Part shown: piece by piece, positions 33,569-43,495 of the stretch
Layout of the letters: each line of letters starts with the position of its first letter
How positions within the stretch are numbered: position 1 is the first letter of the stretch
Source: Methylacidiphilum infernorum V4
Lineage (GTDB): Bacteria; Verrucomicrobiota; Verrucomicrobiia; Methylacidiphilales; Methylacidiphilaceae
Direction of reading: 5' to 3'
NCBI RefSeq assembly: GCF_000019665.1
Contig: NC_010794.1
Span: 930,001-994,000, forward strand
DNA: 64,000 bases
Notes under the pieces: generated by a model
Seen by the model: the letters and a program-made list of their open reading frames with translations, nothing else
Databases searched by the model: none
What the model was told of the DNA's origin: nothing
Program-made: the position numbers and the translations under genes

Positions 33569-36373
33569 ATGAGAATTCCCCTTTCTACCTATAGAATTCA
33601 ATTGAACAGTGAATTTAACTTTCAAAAACTGCAGGCTATTATCGAGTATATCGCTCTTTTAGGAATCACCGATATTTATGCCTCTCCCATTACCAAGGCC
33701 AAGCCTGGCAGTACCCATGGTTATGATGTCGTTGACCATACCGTGATTAATCCCGATTTAGGGGGTTTCACAGCATTTGAAAGTCTTATCTCTGCGGTAA
33801 AAGAGAAGGCTATGGGGTGGATTCAAGACTTCGTCCCTAACCACATGGCCTACAGCAAGGAAAACAACCTGCTCATAGATATATTCGAACATGGCCCCCA
33901 TTCTCGTTATTACGAATTTTTTGATATTGAATGGAATCATCCTTATGAATCTTTAAAAGGGAGAGTCCTGGCTCCCTTTCTTGGCCCTCATTATGGAGAA
34001 GCTTTGCTCAAGGGTGAAATAAACCTGGTATTTGAATCGGGTTCTTTTTACGTCCGCTACTATGATATTCAATTTCCGCTCAAAATAGAAAGTTATGCCA
34101 CCATTCTTACTTCTGTCCTTGATGCGATCCGCAAGAGGGTAGAAACTAAAGATCCTGATTATCTCAAGCTTCTGGGTGTCGTCTATACCATTAAAAATAT
34201 CGGCTCCTCTGAATCGACGGAAGAACGCTTAGAACAGGTTTCTTTCATTAAGTACGTGTTGAACGAACTCTATACCAAGAATTCCCTTATTAGGGTTTGC
34301 ATGGATCGGACGATCGAGCTTTACAATTCTAAAGATAAAACAGAGCCCGAGCACTTTCTTCTCATGGACAAGCTGTTGAGCGAACAATACTTTCGCTTTT
34401 CTCACTGGAGGGTGGCTTCCGAAGAAATAAATTATAGAAGGTTTTTTACTATCAACGATCTTATTTCTCTGCGCATGGAGAAGGAGGAGGTTTTTGAAGA
34501 AGCGCACAGTCTTATATGCCGATTAATTGAAGGCGGTGAAATCACCGGATTGCGCATCGATCACATTGATGGATTGCTCGATCCTGAAAAATATTTAAGC
34601 AGGCTGCGCCGTAGAGTTCCTGGAACCTACACGGTTGTTGAAAAGATCCTTCGTCCCTTAAAAGAAACTCTTCCTATTGGATGGCAAGCAGAAGGAACAA
34701 CCGGATATGATTTTTTAGCTCTCCTGACCCAACTTTTTTGTAACCAGGAAAACGGCCCTGTTTTAGATAGGATATATTGTCAATTTACGGGAATTGACCA
34801 GGATTACGAGGCCCTCCTGCGAGAAAAGAAAAGATTTGTTATCGGCAGAAGACTTGCCGGTGATCTTGATCGTATAGCGCTTATACTCCATTCCCTTTGC
34901 TCTCGACTCTGGTTTGGTCCCGATGTAACCATTTATGGAATCCGTAGAGCCCTTGTAGAAGTTCTTTCCTGTTTCCCGGTGTATCGGACGTATATTTCGA
35001 ACGGACAGATGAGCAAACAGGACAAGATGTTTTTAGAGGAAGCGGTCGGCATTGCCAAACAAACATTACCTGAACTCTCTGTAGAATTGGATTTTATCCT
35101 TAAGTTTTTTTTGCGGGAGATCGAGCATTCTTTTTCTGAAAGCGAAGAGAGGGATAGGGAAAATTTCATTAAGCGTTTTCAACAACTCAGCTGTCCTCTC
35201 ATGGCTAAAGGGCTTGAAGATTGCCTTTTTTACGTTTACAATAGACTGCTTTCCCTTAACGAGGTAGGAAACGATCCCTCGATATTTGGCGTATCCTCCG
35301 AAACCTTTCATACTTTTTTGAATGAAAGGGCGACTTGGTGGCCGTTTACCTTTAATGCGACCGCTACCCATGATACAAAAAGGGGAGAGGATGCCCGGGC
35401 CAGGATAAACGTTCTTTCAGAAATTCCCCTGGAATGGGAAAGGGTCTTGTATCAATGGAGAACAATTAATAAGCAAGAAAAGTCCAGGCTGGGCAACATC
35501 CTTGTTCCCGATGCCAATGCCGAATACTTCATCTACCAATGTTTGATCGGGCATTTGCCTTTTGATTTGAGTCAAATCGATCAATTTTTGTCCCGATTTA
35601 AGGAGTATTTTATCAAAGCGAGCAGGGAAGCCACGAGCTTTTCTGGATGGCAAAATCCGAATACGGTCTATGAGGAAAAGTGTTGTCGGTTTATTGAATC
35701 TTTATTGAACCTTAATAATACTCCGTTTTGGGATTCCTTTCTTCCTTTCCAGAAGAAAGTTGCTCATTTTGGAATAATAAACTCCCTTTCCCAGCTTATT
35801 CTAAAGATTGCCTCTCCGGGAATTCCCGATTTTTATCAAGGATGTGAACTCTGGGACTTTTCTTTTGTTGATCCTGACAATCGCCGGCCTGTAGATTTCG
35901 ATCTCAGGAAGAAAGTCCTTGAACGCTTTTTAACCGTTAAAGATGAGCCTTTATTTGTTCAAGAATTGCTTCAAAATAGTGCTGATGGCCGAATTAAATT
36001 CTGGATTACTTACAAGGGTTTGCAGGCGAGGAAAAAATTTCCTGAGGTTTTCTGGTCCAAGTCTTATATTCCTTTAATTTTTCAAGGCATAAGATCGAGA
36101 AATGGATTTGCTTTTATCAGGCGGTTTGAAAACCGCTGGATCATGGCTATTGTGCCGAAATTTAGTACAGAACTTTGTAAAGAAGGAGAGTTTCCCTTGG
36201 GAACCGAGCCTTGGCAAGACACTTTTATCCTTTTACCCCAAGATGCTCCCCTGTATTGGGTTTCTTTGATTGGCGAGGAAGGGCAAAGAAAATGGGAAAG
36301 AAAGGTGAGCGTAGCAGAAGCCTTAAGCAGGTTGCCCGTAGGCTTATGGTACGGGGAAGGAAAAAAAATTTAA
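33569..36373 (+). CDS. treY: Maltooligosyl trehalose synthase
   Basis: Rearranges the reducing-end glucose of a maltodextrin to an alpha,alpha-1,1 link (GH13). It has the TreY opening PLSTYRIQLNSEFNFQKLQAIIEYIALLGITDIYASPITKAKPGSTHGYDVVDH, catalytic Asp in GLRIDHIDGLLDPEKYL, catalytic Glu in TVVEKIL, and NATATHDTKRGEDARARI. About 934 residues, longer than typical GH13 as expected for TreY. ATG 33569 (MRIPLST) follows AAAGGAAG at good distance; an upstream TTG at 33548 is less likely. treZ is convergent. Confidence 0.95.
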   Translation: MRIPLSTYRIQLNSEFNFQKLQAIIEYIALLGITDIYASPITKAKPGSTHGYDVVDHTVINPDLGGFTAFESLISAVKEKAMGWIQDFVPNHMAYSKENNLLIDIFEHGPHSRYYEFFDIEWNHPYESLKGRVLAPFLGPHYGEALLKGEINLVFESGSFYVRYYDIQFPLKIESYATILTSVLDAIRKRVETKDPDYLKLLGVVYTIKNIGSSESTEERLEQVSFIKYVLNELYTKNSLIRVCMDRTIELYNSKDKTEPEHFLLMDKLLSEQYFRFSHWRVASEEINYRRFFTINDLISLRMEKEEVFEEAHSLICRLIEGGEITGLRIDHIDGLLDPEKYLSRLRRRVPGTYTVVEKILRPLKETLPIGWQAEGTTGYDFLALLTQLFCNQENGPVLDRIYCQFTGIDQDYEALLREKKRFVIGRRLAGDLDRIALILHSLCSRLWFGPDVTIYGIRRALVEVLSCFPVYRTYISNGQMSKQDKMFLEEAVGIAKQTLPELSVELDFILKFFLREIEHSFSESEERDRENFIKRFQQLSCPLMAKGLEDCLFYVYNRLLSLNEVGNDPSIFGVSSETFHTFLNERATWWPFTFNATATHDTKRGEDARARINVLSEIPLEWERVLYQWRTINKQEKSRLGNILVPDANAEYFIYQCLIGHLPFDLSQIDQFLSRFKEYFIKASREATSFSGWQNPNTVYEEKCCRFIESLLNLNNTPFWDSFLPFQKKVAHFGIINSLSQLILKIASPGIPDFYQGCELWDFSFVDPDNRRPVDFDLRKKVLERFLTVKDEPLFVQELLQNSADGRIKFWITYKGLQARKKFPEVFWSKSYIPLIFQGIRSRNGFAFIRRFENRWIMAIVPKFSTELCKEGEFPLGTEPWQDTFILLPQDAPLYWVSLIGEEGQRKWERKVSVAEALSRLPVGLWYGEGKKI

Positions 36374-36395
36374 AGCTCGGCTTTAGGCTTAGCCT

Positions 36396-38255
36396 TTAGT
36401 TGGGATTGCGGTAAAGCACGAAATTCTTGGGATTGATCGCAAAAGACAAGCTTTCCTCAGCCAGTCGAATAGGTGAAAGAGAGCCAGGGCCATGCCATCT
36501 TTCTTCGGCAAGATCGAGGATTTTTTCCAGTGGACCTGTCCCTTTTTCTAAGAAAAAAGTCCTCTGCTCGGAGTCGAAATTGGTTATACCGACAACCTTT
36601 TCCATGGAGTTTTCGAAGAGGAAGGAGAACAGTTTAGTTTTTTCATCGAAATAAACCTTTGGAGAACTATTTGACGAGGGTTTGAGGGATTGAAGCTGTT
36701 TGCGCAAGCCAAGGCATTCTTTGTAGAGTTTCCAGAGTACTCCATGTTTTCCCGTATTACGGAGATCCCATTGCAATATGCATTTTTGCCATGCTTCCTC
36801 TGTGGTGGGATCGTATCCTTCTCTACCACCATGAAAGGCTTGGAACTCCCTTTTTCTCCCTTCGCGGACCGCTTCGAGCAGGGCAGGATCCCCATGGTCC
36901 ACAAAATAGTAGAAAGGATTTTTTTCCCCATACTCTTCACCCATGAAAAGAAGGACCACGAAGCCCGAGAGAAGGGTCAAGGCGGCGATGATCTTCAGTT
37001 CTTCAAAACCGACAAGAGTAGAAAGCCTTTCTCCCATGAACCTGTTCCCAACCTGGTCGTGATTTTGAGAAAAAACAATCAGTTGGGTTCTGTTAGCTTG
37101 CAAGGGTTTTCGCCCGTGCTTGCGCTTCCGAAAAGAGGAATAGCAGCCGTCGATGACGTAGCCTTGTTGCAATGCCTTTGCGAGTTGTTCAAGAGAACCG
37201 AAATCAGCGTAATAACCCTTGTTTTCCCCTGTAACATAAGCATGAAGGGCATGGTGAAAGTCGTCGCACCATTGGGCATGAAGGGCATACCCTCCGACCG
37301 ATTTAGGATAAATGAACCGAGGATCGTTTCTATCGCTTTCAATAATCAAAAAATGGGTTTTTTGGAATTTATTGCAGTATTCCGTTGTTTTGTCTGCCAA
37401 TTCCTCGAGGAAGGGATAAGCGCTTTCATCGTATATGGCATGAACGGCATCTAGCCTCAAAGCATCTATGTCGTACTCGGAAAACCAGAAAAGAGCATTG
37501 TATATGAAGTAATTCCTGACTGCATCGCAAAAAGCATCATCGAAATTAATCGCTTCCCCCCAGGGTGTTTTATACTTGGAGGTGAAATAGGGACCAAACT
37601 TCGATAGATAATTTCCTTCGGGCCCAAGATGGTTGTAAACAACATCAAGTATTACCGCCATGCCCAGTTGATGACAACTATCCACAAGTTTTCTCAATCC
37701 CCATGGACCTCCATAACTATTTTGGACAGCAAAAGGATAAACTCCATCATAGCCCCAGTTTCTTTTTCCCGGAAACTGGGCTACGGGCATGATTTCTATA
37801 CAGTTTATTCCTAGTTGTTTTAATTCAGGTAATCTTGGGATTATCGCCTCGAATGTCCCCTGCGGAGTAAATGTCCCTACATGGAGCTCATAAATAACAT
37901 AATCTGCGAGTATAGGTCTTGGCTCAAGGGTACCCTGGATTGACCGTTCATCGAAGTGGACGACCGCGGAACGGCCGTGGACTCCGAAAGGTTGGTATCT
38001 GGAAGCGGGATCAGGATATTCTTCCTTCTCATTAATCAAGTACTTGTACGTTACTACCTTGCTTTTATTACTCCCTTTAAAAAAAGCGCGCCAATAGCCC
38101 GCCTTGTCTTTTTCCATGGGGATAACTAAATCTTCAGGCTCATAAACATGAACCTTGCAATCCTCAAGGAAGGGTCCCCATGCGGTGAAAAGAACGCTGT
38201 CGGAAGTGGGAATCGCTCCAACAGGAATGACTGATTGAAGGAGAGAAGCATACAT
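36396..38255 (-). CDS. treZ: Malto-oligosyltrehalose trehalohydrolase
   Basis: Releases trehalose from the TreY product (GH13). An N-terminal E-set domain precedes the barrel, with YVIYELHVGTFTPQGTFEAI, LDVVYNHLGPEGNY, catalytic Asp in DALRLDAVHAIYDESAYPF, catalytic Glu in LIIESDRNDPRF and FSQNHDQVGNR. At 619 residues it has normal length. It converges on treY with 22 bases between stops, so the two are regulated separately although they work in sequence. Confidence 0.95.
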   Translation of the reverse strand: MYASLLQSVIPVGAIPTSDSVLFTAWGPFLEDCKVHVYEPEDLVIPMEKDKAGYWRAFFKGSNKSKVVTYKYLINEKEEYPDPASRYQPFGVHGRSAVVHFDERSIQGTLEPRPILADYVIYELHVGTFTPQGTFEAIIPRLPELKQLGINCIEIMPVAQFPGKRNWGYDGVYPFAVQNSYGGPWGLRKLVDSCHQLGMAVILDVVYNHLGPEGNYLSKFGPYFTSKYKTPWGEAINFDDAFCDAVRNYFIYNALFWFSEYDIDALRLDAVHAIYDESAYPFLEELADKTTEYCNKFQKTHFLIIESDRNDPRFIYPKSVGGYALHAQWCDDFHHALHAYVTGENKGYYADFGSLEQLAKALQQGYVIDGCYSSFRKRKHGRKPLQANRTQLIVFSQNHDQVGNRFMGERLSTLVGFEELKIIAALTLLSGFVVLLFMGEEYGEKNPFYYFVDHGDPALLEAVREGRKREFQAFHGGREGYDPTTEEAWQKCILQWDLRNTGKHGVLWKLYKECLGLRKQLQSLKPSSNSSPKVYFDEKTKLFSFLFENSMEKVVGITNFDSEQRTFFLEKGTGPLEKILDLAEERWHGPGSLSPIRLAEESLSFAINPKNFVLYRNPN

Positions 38256-38391
38256 AAGAAAAAAAGCATAAAATTAAGGATTAGCCATGAAAGAATCGCT
38301 TCAAAAAGGTAGTTTTAATGAGTCCTGTTTCCATCCACTTTTCGGAGACATTGTCTTTTCTACGGATCATTTTTCGTTAGGCTTTCCCCTT

Positions 38392-41300
38392 TTATCCCAT
38401 AAGGTTGAAGGGATAATTCATAAAGGAAAGAATGGCTTTGCACAAGGTCGCAACTTCTTTGCTCAAAGATCTTTTCAGGGAATATTCTATCTCGTAAAGA
38501 ACTCTTTCCAGCAGGCAAAAATAAAGCAAGCGTTGTTTGCCTTCCATTTCAAGGGGTAATAGATGAGGATCTATCACTTCTAGGTAACGGTTTATAAAAA
38601 CCAAGGAAGCGTACCGATGCCAGCAAAGAGCGACTTCTTCAAGCCACAGCCTATCTTGAGAAACCAGCATGGAGTTGTCGAGAGCAATAAAAGCGGCAAG
38701 ATAAAGAGAAAATATCATGCTGGCGACATCCTTAAACGGTGTTTTCTTGAGTTTTCTTTGGCTTGAGGGAAGTTCGGTTTCTCCCTCAAAGTCGATAATA
38801 ATGAAATCCTTTCCTGTATAAAGGAGTTGTTGCAAATGAAAGTCTCCATGAATACGGATTTTTAAACCGTAATTTCCGGGAATGAGGACCTGGTACAGTT
38901 GGGATTCGATCTGGCTTAATTTTTCGAAAAGCTGAGTTACTTCCCCGTTATTCATTTCCTTATCGGTTTTTGACAACCGTCTTTGGATCCGCAGGAGGTA
39001 TTCCATCGCTGATTGAAAGAGACTCCGTTGGTACCAAAGAGTAATGGGTTCGGGGCAGAAGTCGGGATTATCGGTTTGAGTTGAAAGACAATTATGCATT
39101 AAGGCCGTTTTTTCAGCTATAAGTCTGAGTTTCTCAAAGTATGTTCCTTCCAAGATTTCCTTGCATTCGGCCGGCCAACGCAAGGGACTTTGTTTAAGCA
39201 ACTCCCTTGGAGAGAAAAACATAGCTTTAGCTTCCACTACTCTTTCAAAAAAACGGATTAGAGAATCGATCGAAAGTTGCCATCCATCTCCTTGGTTCGG
39301 CACGTATTCCTGGACAAGGCAAAAAGAGTAGGTCGTTTTATCCTTGGAAAGAAATTCCGCCCTTCCTAGGTATCGGGGAAAGAAAGAAGTCGAACTTGTT
39401 TTCTCCAGGTATTCTAGGACTTCAATTTCCGGGTTTATCCCTTCATTCAAGGGTCTGTAAAATTTACAGATTATTTTATTTTCAAAGTTAATCAAAAAAT
39501 TCCTTTGTATTTCGGGAAAGACCAGGGATTGGATAGGCAATTCTCCTTTTCTAGAGATTTCCTCGAGCCTGGGAGAGGGTTTGGCTATGAGTTTTCCGTC
39601 GGTTAAATTGATCTCTCTGGCCGATGCTATCCAGTCAAGGATCCAGGACCTAAAAGTGGATTCATGCATCGCATCGATAAGGATTCCCTCCCGATCATGT
39701 TCCTTGAACTTACAAAAGATCCATTCGGGTTTTTTCTTTTCTAAAGCTTCGGCTTCCCCTTCATGAACTAATTTCAAGAAGAGGATAAAAGGTTCGGGGT
39801 TGCCCGTGTCATAATAAAAACTAAAGAGCACACATTGAATATCTTCGCCTAAAAACCGGAGAGTCTTGAGTTCGATTGTGTCCTTGATTTCAACCCTAAG
39901 AAGCGTTTTGCCGAGGTAATTGAACCACTTAAAGAAAGAGAGATAAAAAGGGATGATTTGGGATGCAACCTTTTCGCCTTCAGCACTTAACCAGAACGAG
40001 GCAGAAGGAATATTCTCCAACGATAGAGTCGAGAGCCGTTGAAGCCGGTTTTGAGAAGATTCATGGGAAGGATCGAGGGAAAACCAGAAATAAGCATAGG
40101 GAGAGAGTACAAACAAAAGAGGATTTTCTGATATTTTAGGCAGAGTGGCCTTACCGAATATTTCCGTGGGAATATATCCAAGATAGCCTCCAAGTGTAAT
40201 TTCTGTTACCTGGGTAAAACGGGAAAGGTTGATAACCACAAGGATGATCTCCTGCCTGTATTTTCGGATAAAAGCGAGCACCTTCGGATTATTTTGATTA
40301 AGGATCTCAATGGTTCCTCGACTAAAGGCCAGGTATTTTTTACGCATGGCGATTACACGCCTGATCCACCAAAGAAATGAAGAGAGGTTGTTTTGCTGTA
40401 ACTCCACGTTGACAGCAGCGTAGTGGTATTCTGGATCGATGACGAGCGGAAGATAAAGCTGTTGAGGGTTCGCCTTTGAAAACCCCCCGTTTTTTTCCTC
40501 CGACCATTGCATGGGAGTCCTTACCCCATTACGGTCTCCAAGGTAAATGTTGTCTCCCATGCCTATCTCATCCCCGTAATAAATGATTGGAGAACCCATC
40601 AGGGAGAAGAGAATCATAAAAATGAGCTCCCTTTTTTTTCTGTTATTGTCGAGAAGGGGAGCAAGCCTTCTGCGAATCCCCAGGTTAAGGCGCGCTCGGG
40701 ACTCTTTCGCATAGACCCTATACATGTAATCTCTTTCCTCGTCGGTGACCATTTCCAGGGTCAACTCATCATGGTTGCGTAAAAAGGTCGCCCATTGGCA
40801 ATTATCGGGTATGGGGGGAGTAAGGTCGAGGATATCCACAATGGGATAATTATCTTCCATTCTCATCGCCATGAATATTCTTGGCATCAAGGGGAAGTGG
40901 AAAGCCATGTGGCATTCATCTCCATTGCCAAAATAAGCAACAGCATCTTCAGGCCATTGGTTGGCTTCGGCAAGAAGCATTCGATTTTCATAATGCCTAT
41001 CGATGTAAGCGCGTAGTTCTTTGAGAAAGTTGTGGGTTTCAGGAAGGTTTTCACAACTTGTCCCCTCTCTTTCGAAAAGATAGGGAACGGCATCTAATCT
41101 TAATCCATCAACACCCATTCCGAGCCAAAAATCGATAATTTTAAAAATCTCTTTCTTTACTTCCGGGTTGTCGAAGTTTAAGTCAGGTTGATGAGAATAA
41201 AACCGGTGCCAAAAGTAAGCCTTAGCTACAGGGTCCCAAGTCCAGTTTGAAGACTCGAAATCTTTGAAGATGATCCGAGCTTCCTTGTATTTTTGAGGAG

Positions 41301-41757
41301 TGTCGCTCCATACGTAATAGTTTCTGTATAGGCTGCCAGGGGGGGACACCCTTGCTCTTTGGAACCAGGGATGTTGATCAGAAGTATGGTTGATCACCAG
41401 TTCGGTGATCACCCTTAAACCCCGTTTATGGGCCTCCTTTAAAAAGGTCTTAAAATCTTGAAGATCTCCATAGTCCGGATGAATAGAACAATAGTCGGCG
41501 ATATCATATCCATCATCCTTTAGGGGGGAGGGATAAAAAGGCAATAACCAGATTGCATTGACTCCAAGGGCCTTGATGTAATCCAGTTTTTGAGTAATTC
41601 CTACAAAGTCCCCTATACCGTCATTATTTCCATCAAAAAAAGATTTTACGTGTACTTCATAAATGATCGCTTCTTTCCACCATAGTGGGGGTGGGGCGTA
41701 TTTTGTTTTTTCCTGAAGCTGGGTTTTCTTTTTTTCTTCCACCGGTTGATTATCCAT
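38392..41757 (-). CDS. treS: Trehalose synthase fused to maltokinase (TreS-Pep2)
   Basis: Residues 1 to about 560 are trehalose synthase (GH13): WWKEAIIYEVHVKSFFDGNNDGIGDF, VITELVINHTSDQHPWFQRAR, GVDGLRLDAVPYLFEREGTSCENLPETH, LLAEANQWPED and FLRNHDELTLEM. From about 620 to 1121 a maltokinase domain follows, with the kinase core RIHGDFHLQQLLYTGKDFIIIDFEGE. It would convert trehalose to maltose and then to maltose-1-phosphate, substrate of GlgE. GlgE is not in this window but glgB is. The first Met at 41757 is used. The gene ends near a tRNA-free gap before treZ. Confidence 0.95.
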   Translation of the reverse strand: MDNQPVEEKKKTQLQEKTKYAPPPLWWKEAIIYEVHVKSFFDGNNDGIGDFVGITQKLDYIKALGVNAIWLLPFYPSPLKDDGYDIADYCSIHPDYGDLQDFKTFLKEAHKRGLRVITELVINHTSDQHPWFQRARVSPPGSLYRNYYVWSDTPQKYKEARIIFKDFESSNWTWDPVAKAYFWHRFYSHQPDLNFDNPEVKKEIFKIIDFWLGMGVDGLRLDAVPYLFEREGTSCENLPETHNFLKELRAYIDRHYENRMLLAEANQWPEDAVAYFGNGDECHMAFHFPLMPRIFMAMRMEDNYPIVDILDLTPPIPDNCQWATFLRNHDELTLEMVTDEERDYMYRVYAKESRARLNLGIRRRLAPLLDNNRKKRELIFMILFSLMGSPIIYYGDEIGMGDNIYLGDRNGVRTPMQWSEEKNGGFSKANPQQLYLPLVIDPEYHYAAVNVELQQNNLSSFLWWIRRVIAMRKKYLAFSRGTIEILNQNNPKVLAFIRKYRQEIILVVINLSRFTQVTEITLGGYLGYIPTEIFGKATLPKISENPLLFVLSPYAYFWFSLDPSHESSQNRLQRLSTLSLENIPSASFWLSAEGEKVASQIIPFYLSFFKWFNYLGKTLLRVEIKDTIELKTLRFLGEDIQCVLFSFYYDTGNPEPFILFLKLVHEGEAEALEKKKPEWIFCKFKEHDREGILIDAMHESTFRSWILDWIASAREINLTDGKLIAKPSPRLEEISRKGELPIQSLVFPEIQRNFLINFENKIICKFYRPLNEGINPEIEVLEYLEKTSSTSFFPRYLGRAEFLSKDKTTYSFCLVQEYVPNQGDGWQLSIDSLIRFFERVVEAKAMFFSPRELLKQSPLRWPAECKEILEGTYFEKLRLIAEKTALMHNCLSTQTDNPDFCPEPITLWYQRSLFQSAMEYLLRIQRRLSKTDKEMNNGEVTQLFEKLSQIESQLYQVLIPGNYGLKIRIHGDFHLQQLLYTGKDFIIIDFEGETELPSSQRKLKKTPFKDVASMIFSLYLAAFIALDNSMLVSQDRLWLEEVALCWHRYASLVFINRYLEVIDPHLLPLEMEGKQRLLYFCLLERVLYEIEYSLKRSLSKEVATLCKAILSFMNYPFNLMG

Positions 41758-41833
41758 GGGGATTTATGAGAAGAAGAGAACCCTGGAAAAGGGAAAAAGG
41801 AAGCCCAATAGAATGAAAGGGAGAAATAAAAAG

Positions 41834-41915
41834 TGCACTCGGGGAGACTCGAACTCCCACGGGTAAACCCACAAGCACCTCAAGCTTGCGCGTCTGCCTA
41901 TTCCGCCACGAGTGC
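41834..41915 (-). tRNA. tRNA-Leu (anticodon GAG)
   Basis: On the minus strand the acceptor stem GCACTCG pairs with CGAGTGC, plus discriminator A (41834). The anticodon stem CAAGC/GCTTG closes loop TTGAGGT, anticodon GAG. A variable arm and the T-arm with GTTCGAGTC follow. At 82 nt it is a class II leucine tRNA without encoded CCA. It would read CUC and CUU. Confidence 0.95.
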
Positions 41916-42088
41916 ATACATGAATCTTCTTTCTTTTGAAAATGTTTTCTCTGAAAAATTTCTTCTTTAAATAAAAATAGACTTTTCTTTAAAGATTAAA
42001 AGGCTAACAAGGTCTAAATTTGCATTTTTTAGCAGATCCTAATTATTGTAAAAAATGGAGGGTAAAAGCAAGTCAAAAAAGGACTTTT

Positions 42089-43480
42089 TTAAACATCGTG
42101 CCTATTCTTTTCCATCCTATATCTCAACCAATCCCGCGTCACCCCCAAGAGTTTTGCAGCCTGGGAAAGATTGCCCCTGGTCTTTTCAAGAGTTTTTTGT
42201 ATGAGTTCAGCTTCAAGTTCTTTTAAAGAAATTGAGGATTGGAGCAGTTGTTCTACAAGCACTCCTTTATCCAAGGCCAGTTGCCTTTCGAGGGTGTTTT
42301 CTTTAAAGTCGTTTTTTATACCTGAGCGAATATGTTTGAGGTCGATTGTATCGCCCTCGCACCATAAAACAGCCTGCTCGATTTCGTGAGCGAGCTCACG
42401 GATGTTCCCAGGCCAACTGTAACGAAGAAAAATAGCGATCACCTCTTCTTTAATTCCTTGAATGGTTCTTCCGTAATGCAGGGAAAATTTTTTGGTAAAG
42501 TGATGGCAAAGATCGGGTATATCCTCTTTTCTTTCGCGGAGAGGAGGAAGATAAATGGAAAAGACGTTGAGCCGATAAAGAAGATCTTGACGGAAGCTCC
42601 CCTGGTTTACTTTTTCGAAAAGATTTCTATTTGTTGCCGCAATGATCCAAGGGTCCGTTTTGCGATCTTTGATACTTCCAAGCCGACGAATTTTTTTGGT
42701 TTCTATAGCTGTTAATAATTTACCTTGCAAATTATAGGGAAGATCTCCTATCTCATCGAGAAATAGAGTACCTCCATCCGCTGCCTCCATTAAGCCGGGT
42801 TTGGCGGTTTTTGCTCCTGTAAAAGCGCCTTGATCATGTCCAAAAAGCTCATCTTCAACGAGATTTTCAGGCAATGAAATACAATTGATGTGGATAAAAG
42901 GCTTGTTGCAGCGTGAACTATTCCGGTGGAGCAAGCGGGCAACCACGTCTTTGCCGGTGCCTGTTTCTCCCATGATCAAAACCGTGGGTGGGGTTTTATC
43001 GATAGACACAGAAACCAGTTTTTGGATCGACTCTCTGACTTGAACAATGGCCGGCGAGGAGCCTATAAGGACGGTTTGTTCTCTGTTCCTATAGTAATCA
43101 ATTTCTCTTTTTAGCCTTATGTTTTCTTCGATTTTCGAGATGAGTTGCCCTAGTCTCTGCAGATCGATCGGTTTTTGGATGTAATCAAAAGAACCCAATT
43201 TCATTACTTCTACGGCATCTTCAATGGATCCAAAAGCGGTGAAAACAATAGAATAAAGATCGGGATTATGGGCTTTGGCTTTTTTTAGCAGTTCAACGCC
43301 TCCTATTCCAGGAAGGCGACAATCCACGAGAAGGACCTCTGGATTTGTTGATAAACATTGATCGAGGCCTTGGTATCCATCAAAGCAGACATAGGCTTCG
43401 TGACCTTTGCTTTCCAAAAAACGCTTCAAGGAAAGAGCAAGATTTTTTTCGTCTTCAACAAGAAGTATGGAAAGACCCAT
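42089..43480 (-). CDS. Sigma-54-dependent response regulator (NtrC family)
   Basis: A two-component output protein that drives sigma-54 promoters. Its receiver domain has phospho-acceptor Asp53 in LLVDCRLPGIGG. The AAA+ domain has Walker A GETGTGKD (171-178), the sigma-54 contact motif GAFTGA (218-223), Walker B TLFLDEIG and arginine-finger region RLNVFSIYLPPLRERKEDIP. A Fis-type helix-turn-helix ends the protein (NLSQAAKLLGVTRDWLRYRM). It lies 15 bases after its histidine kinase. Target genes are unknown. Confidence 0.94.
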   Translation of the reverse strand: MGLSILLVEDEKNLALSLKRFLESKGHEAYVCFDGYQGLDQCLSTNPEVLLVDCRLPGIGGVELLKKAKAHNPDLYSIVFTAFGSIEDAVEVMKLGSFDYIQKPIDLQRLGQLISKIEENIRLKREIDYYRNREQTVLIGSSPAIVQVRESIQKLVSVSIDKTPPTVLIMGETGTGKDVVARLLHRNSSRCNKPFIHINCISLPENLVEDELFGHDQGAFTGAKTAKPGLMEAADGGTLFLDEIGDLPYNLQGKLLTAIETKKIRRLGSIKDRKTDPWIIAATNRNLFEKVNQGSFRQDLLYRLNVFSIYLPPLRERKEDIPDLCHHFTKKFSLHYGRTIQGIKEEVIAIFLRYSWPGNIRELAHEIEQAVLWCEGDTIDLKHIRSGIKNDFKENTLERQLALDKGVLVEQLLQSSISLKELEAELIQKTLEKTRGNLSQAAKLLGVTRDWLRYRMEKNRHDV

Positions 43481-43495
43481 AAGCTTTGCTTTCTG

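Noticed and set aside
36690-37454. 254-codon plus-strand frame inside treZ
   Set aside because: It is antisense to an intact GH13 gene with catalytic motifs and has no protein-like features or ribosome binding site.
38287-38559. 90-codon plus-strand frame between treZ and treS
   Set aside because: Most of it overlaps the 3' end of treS; the peptide (rich in Phe, Lys and Gly) resembles no known protein, and no ribosome binding site precedes it.
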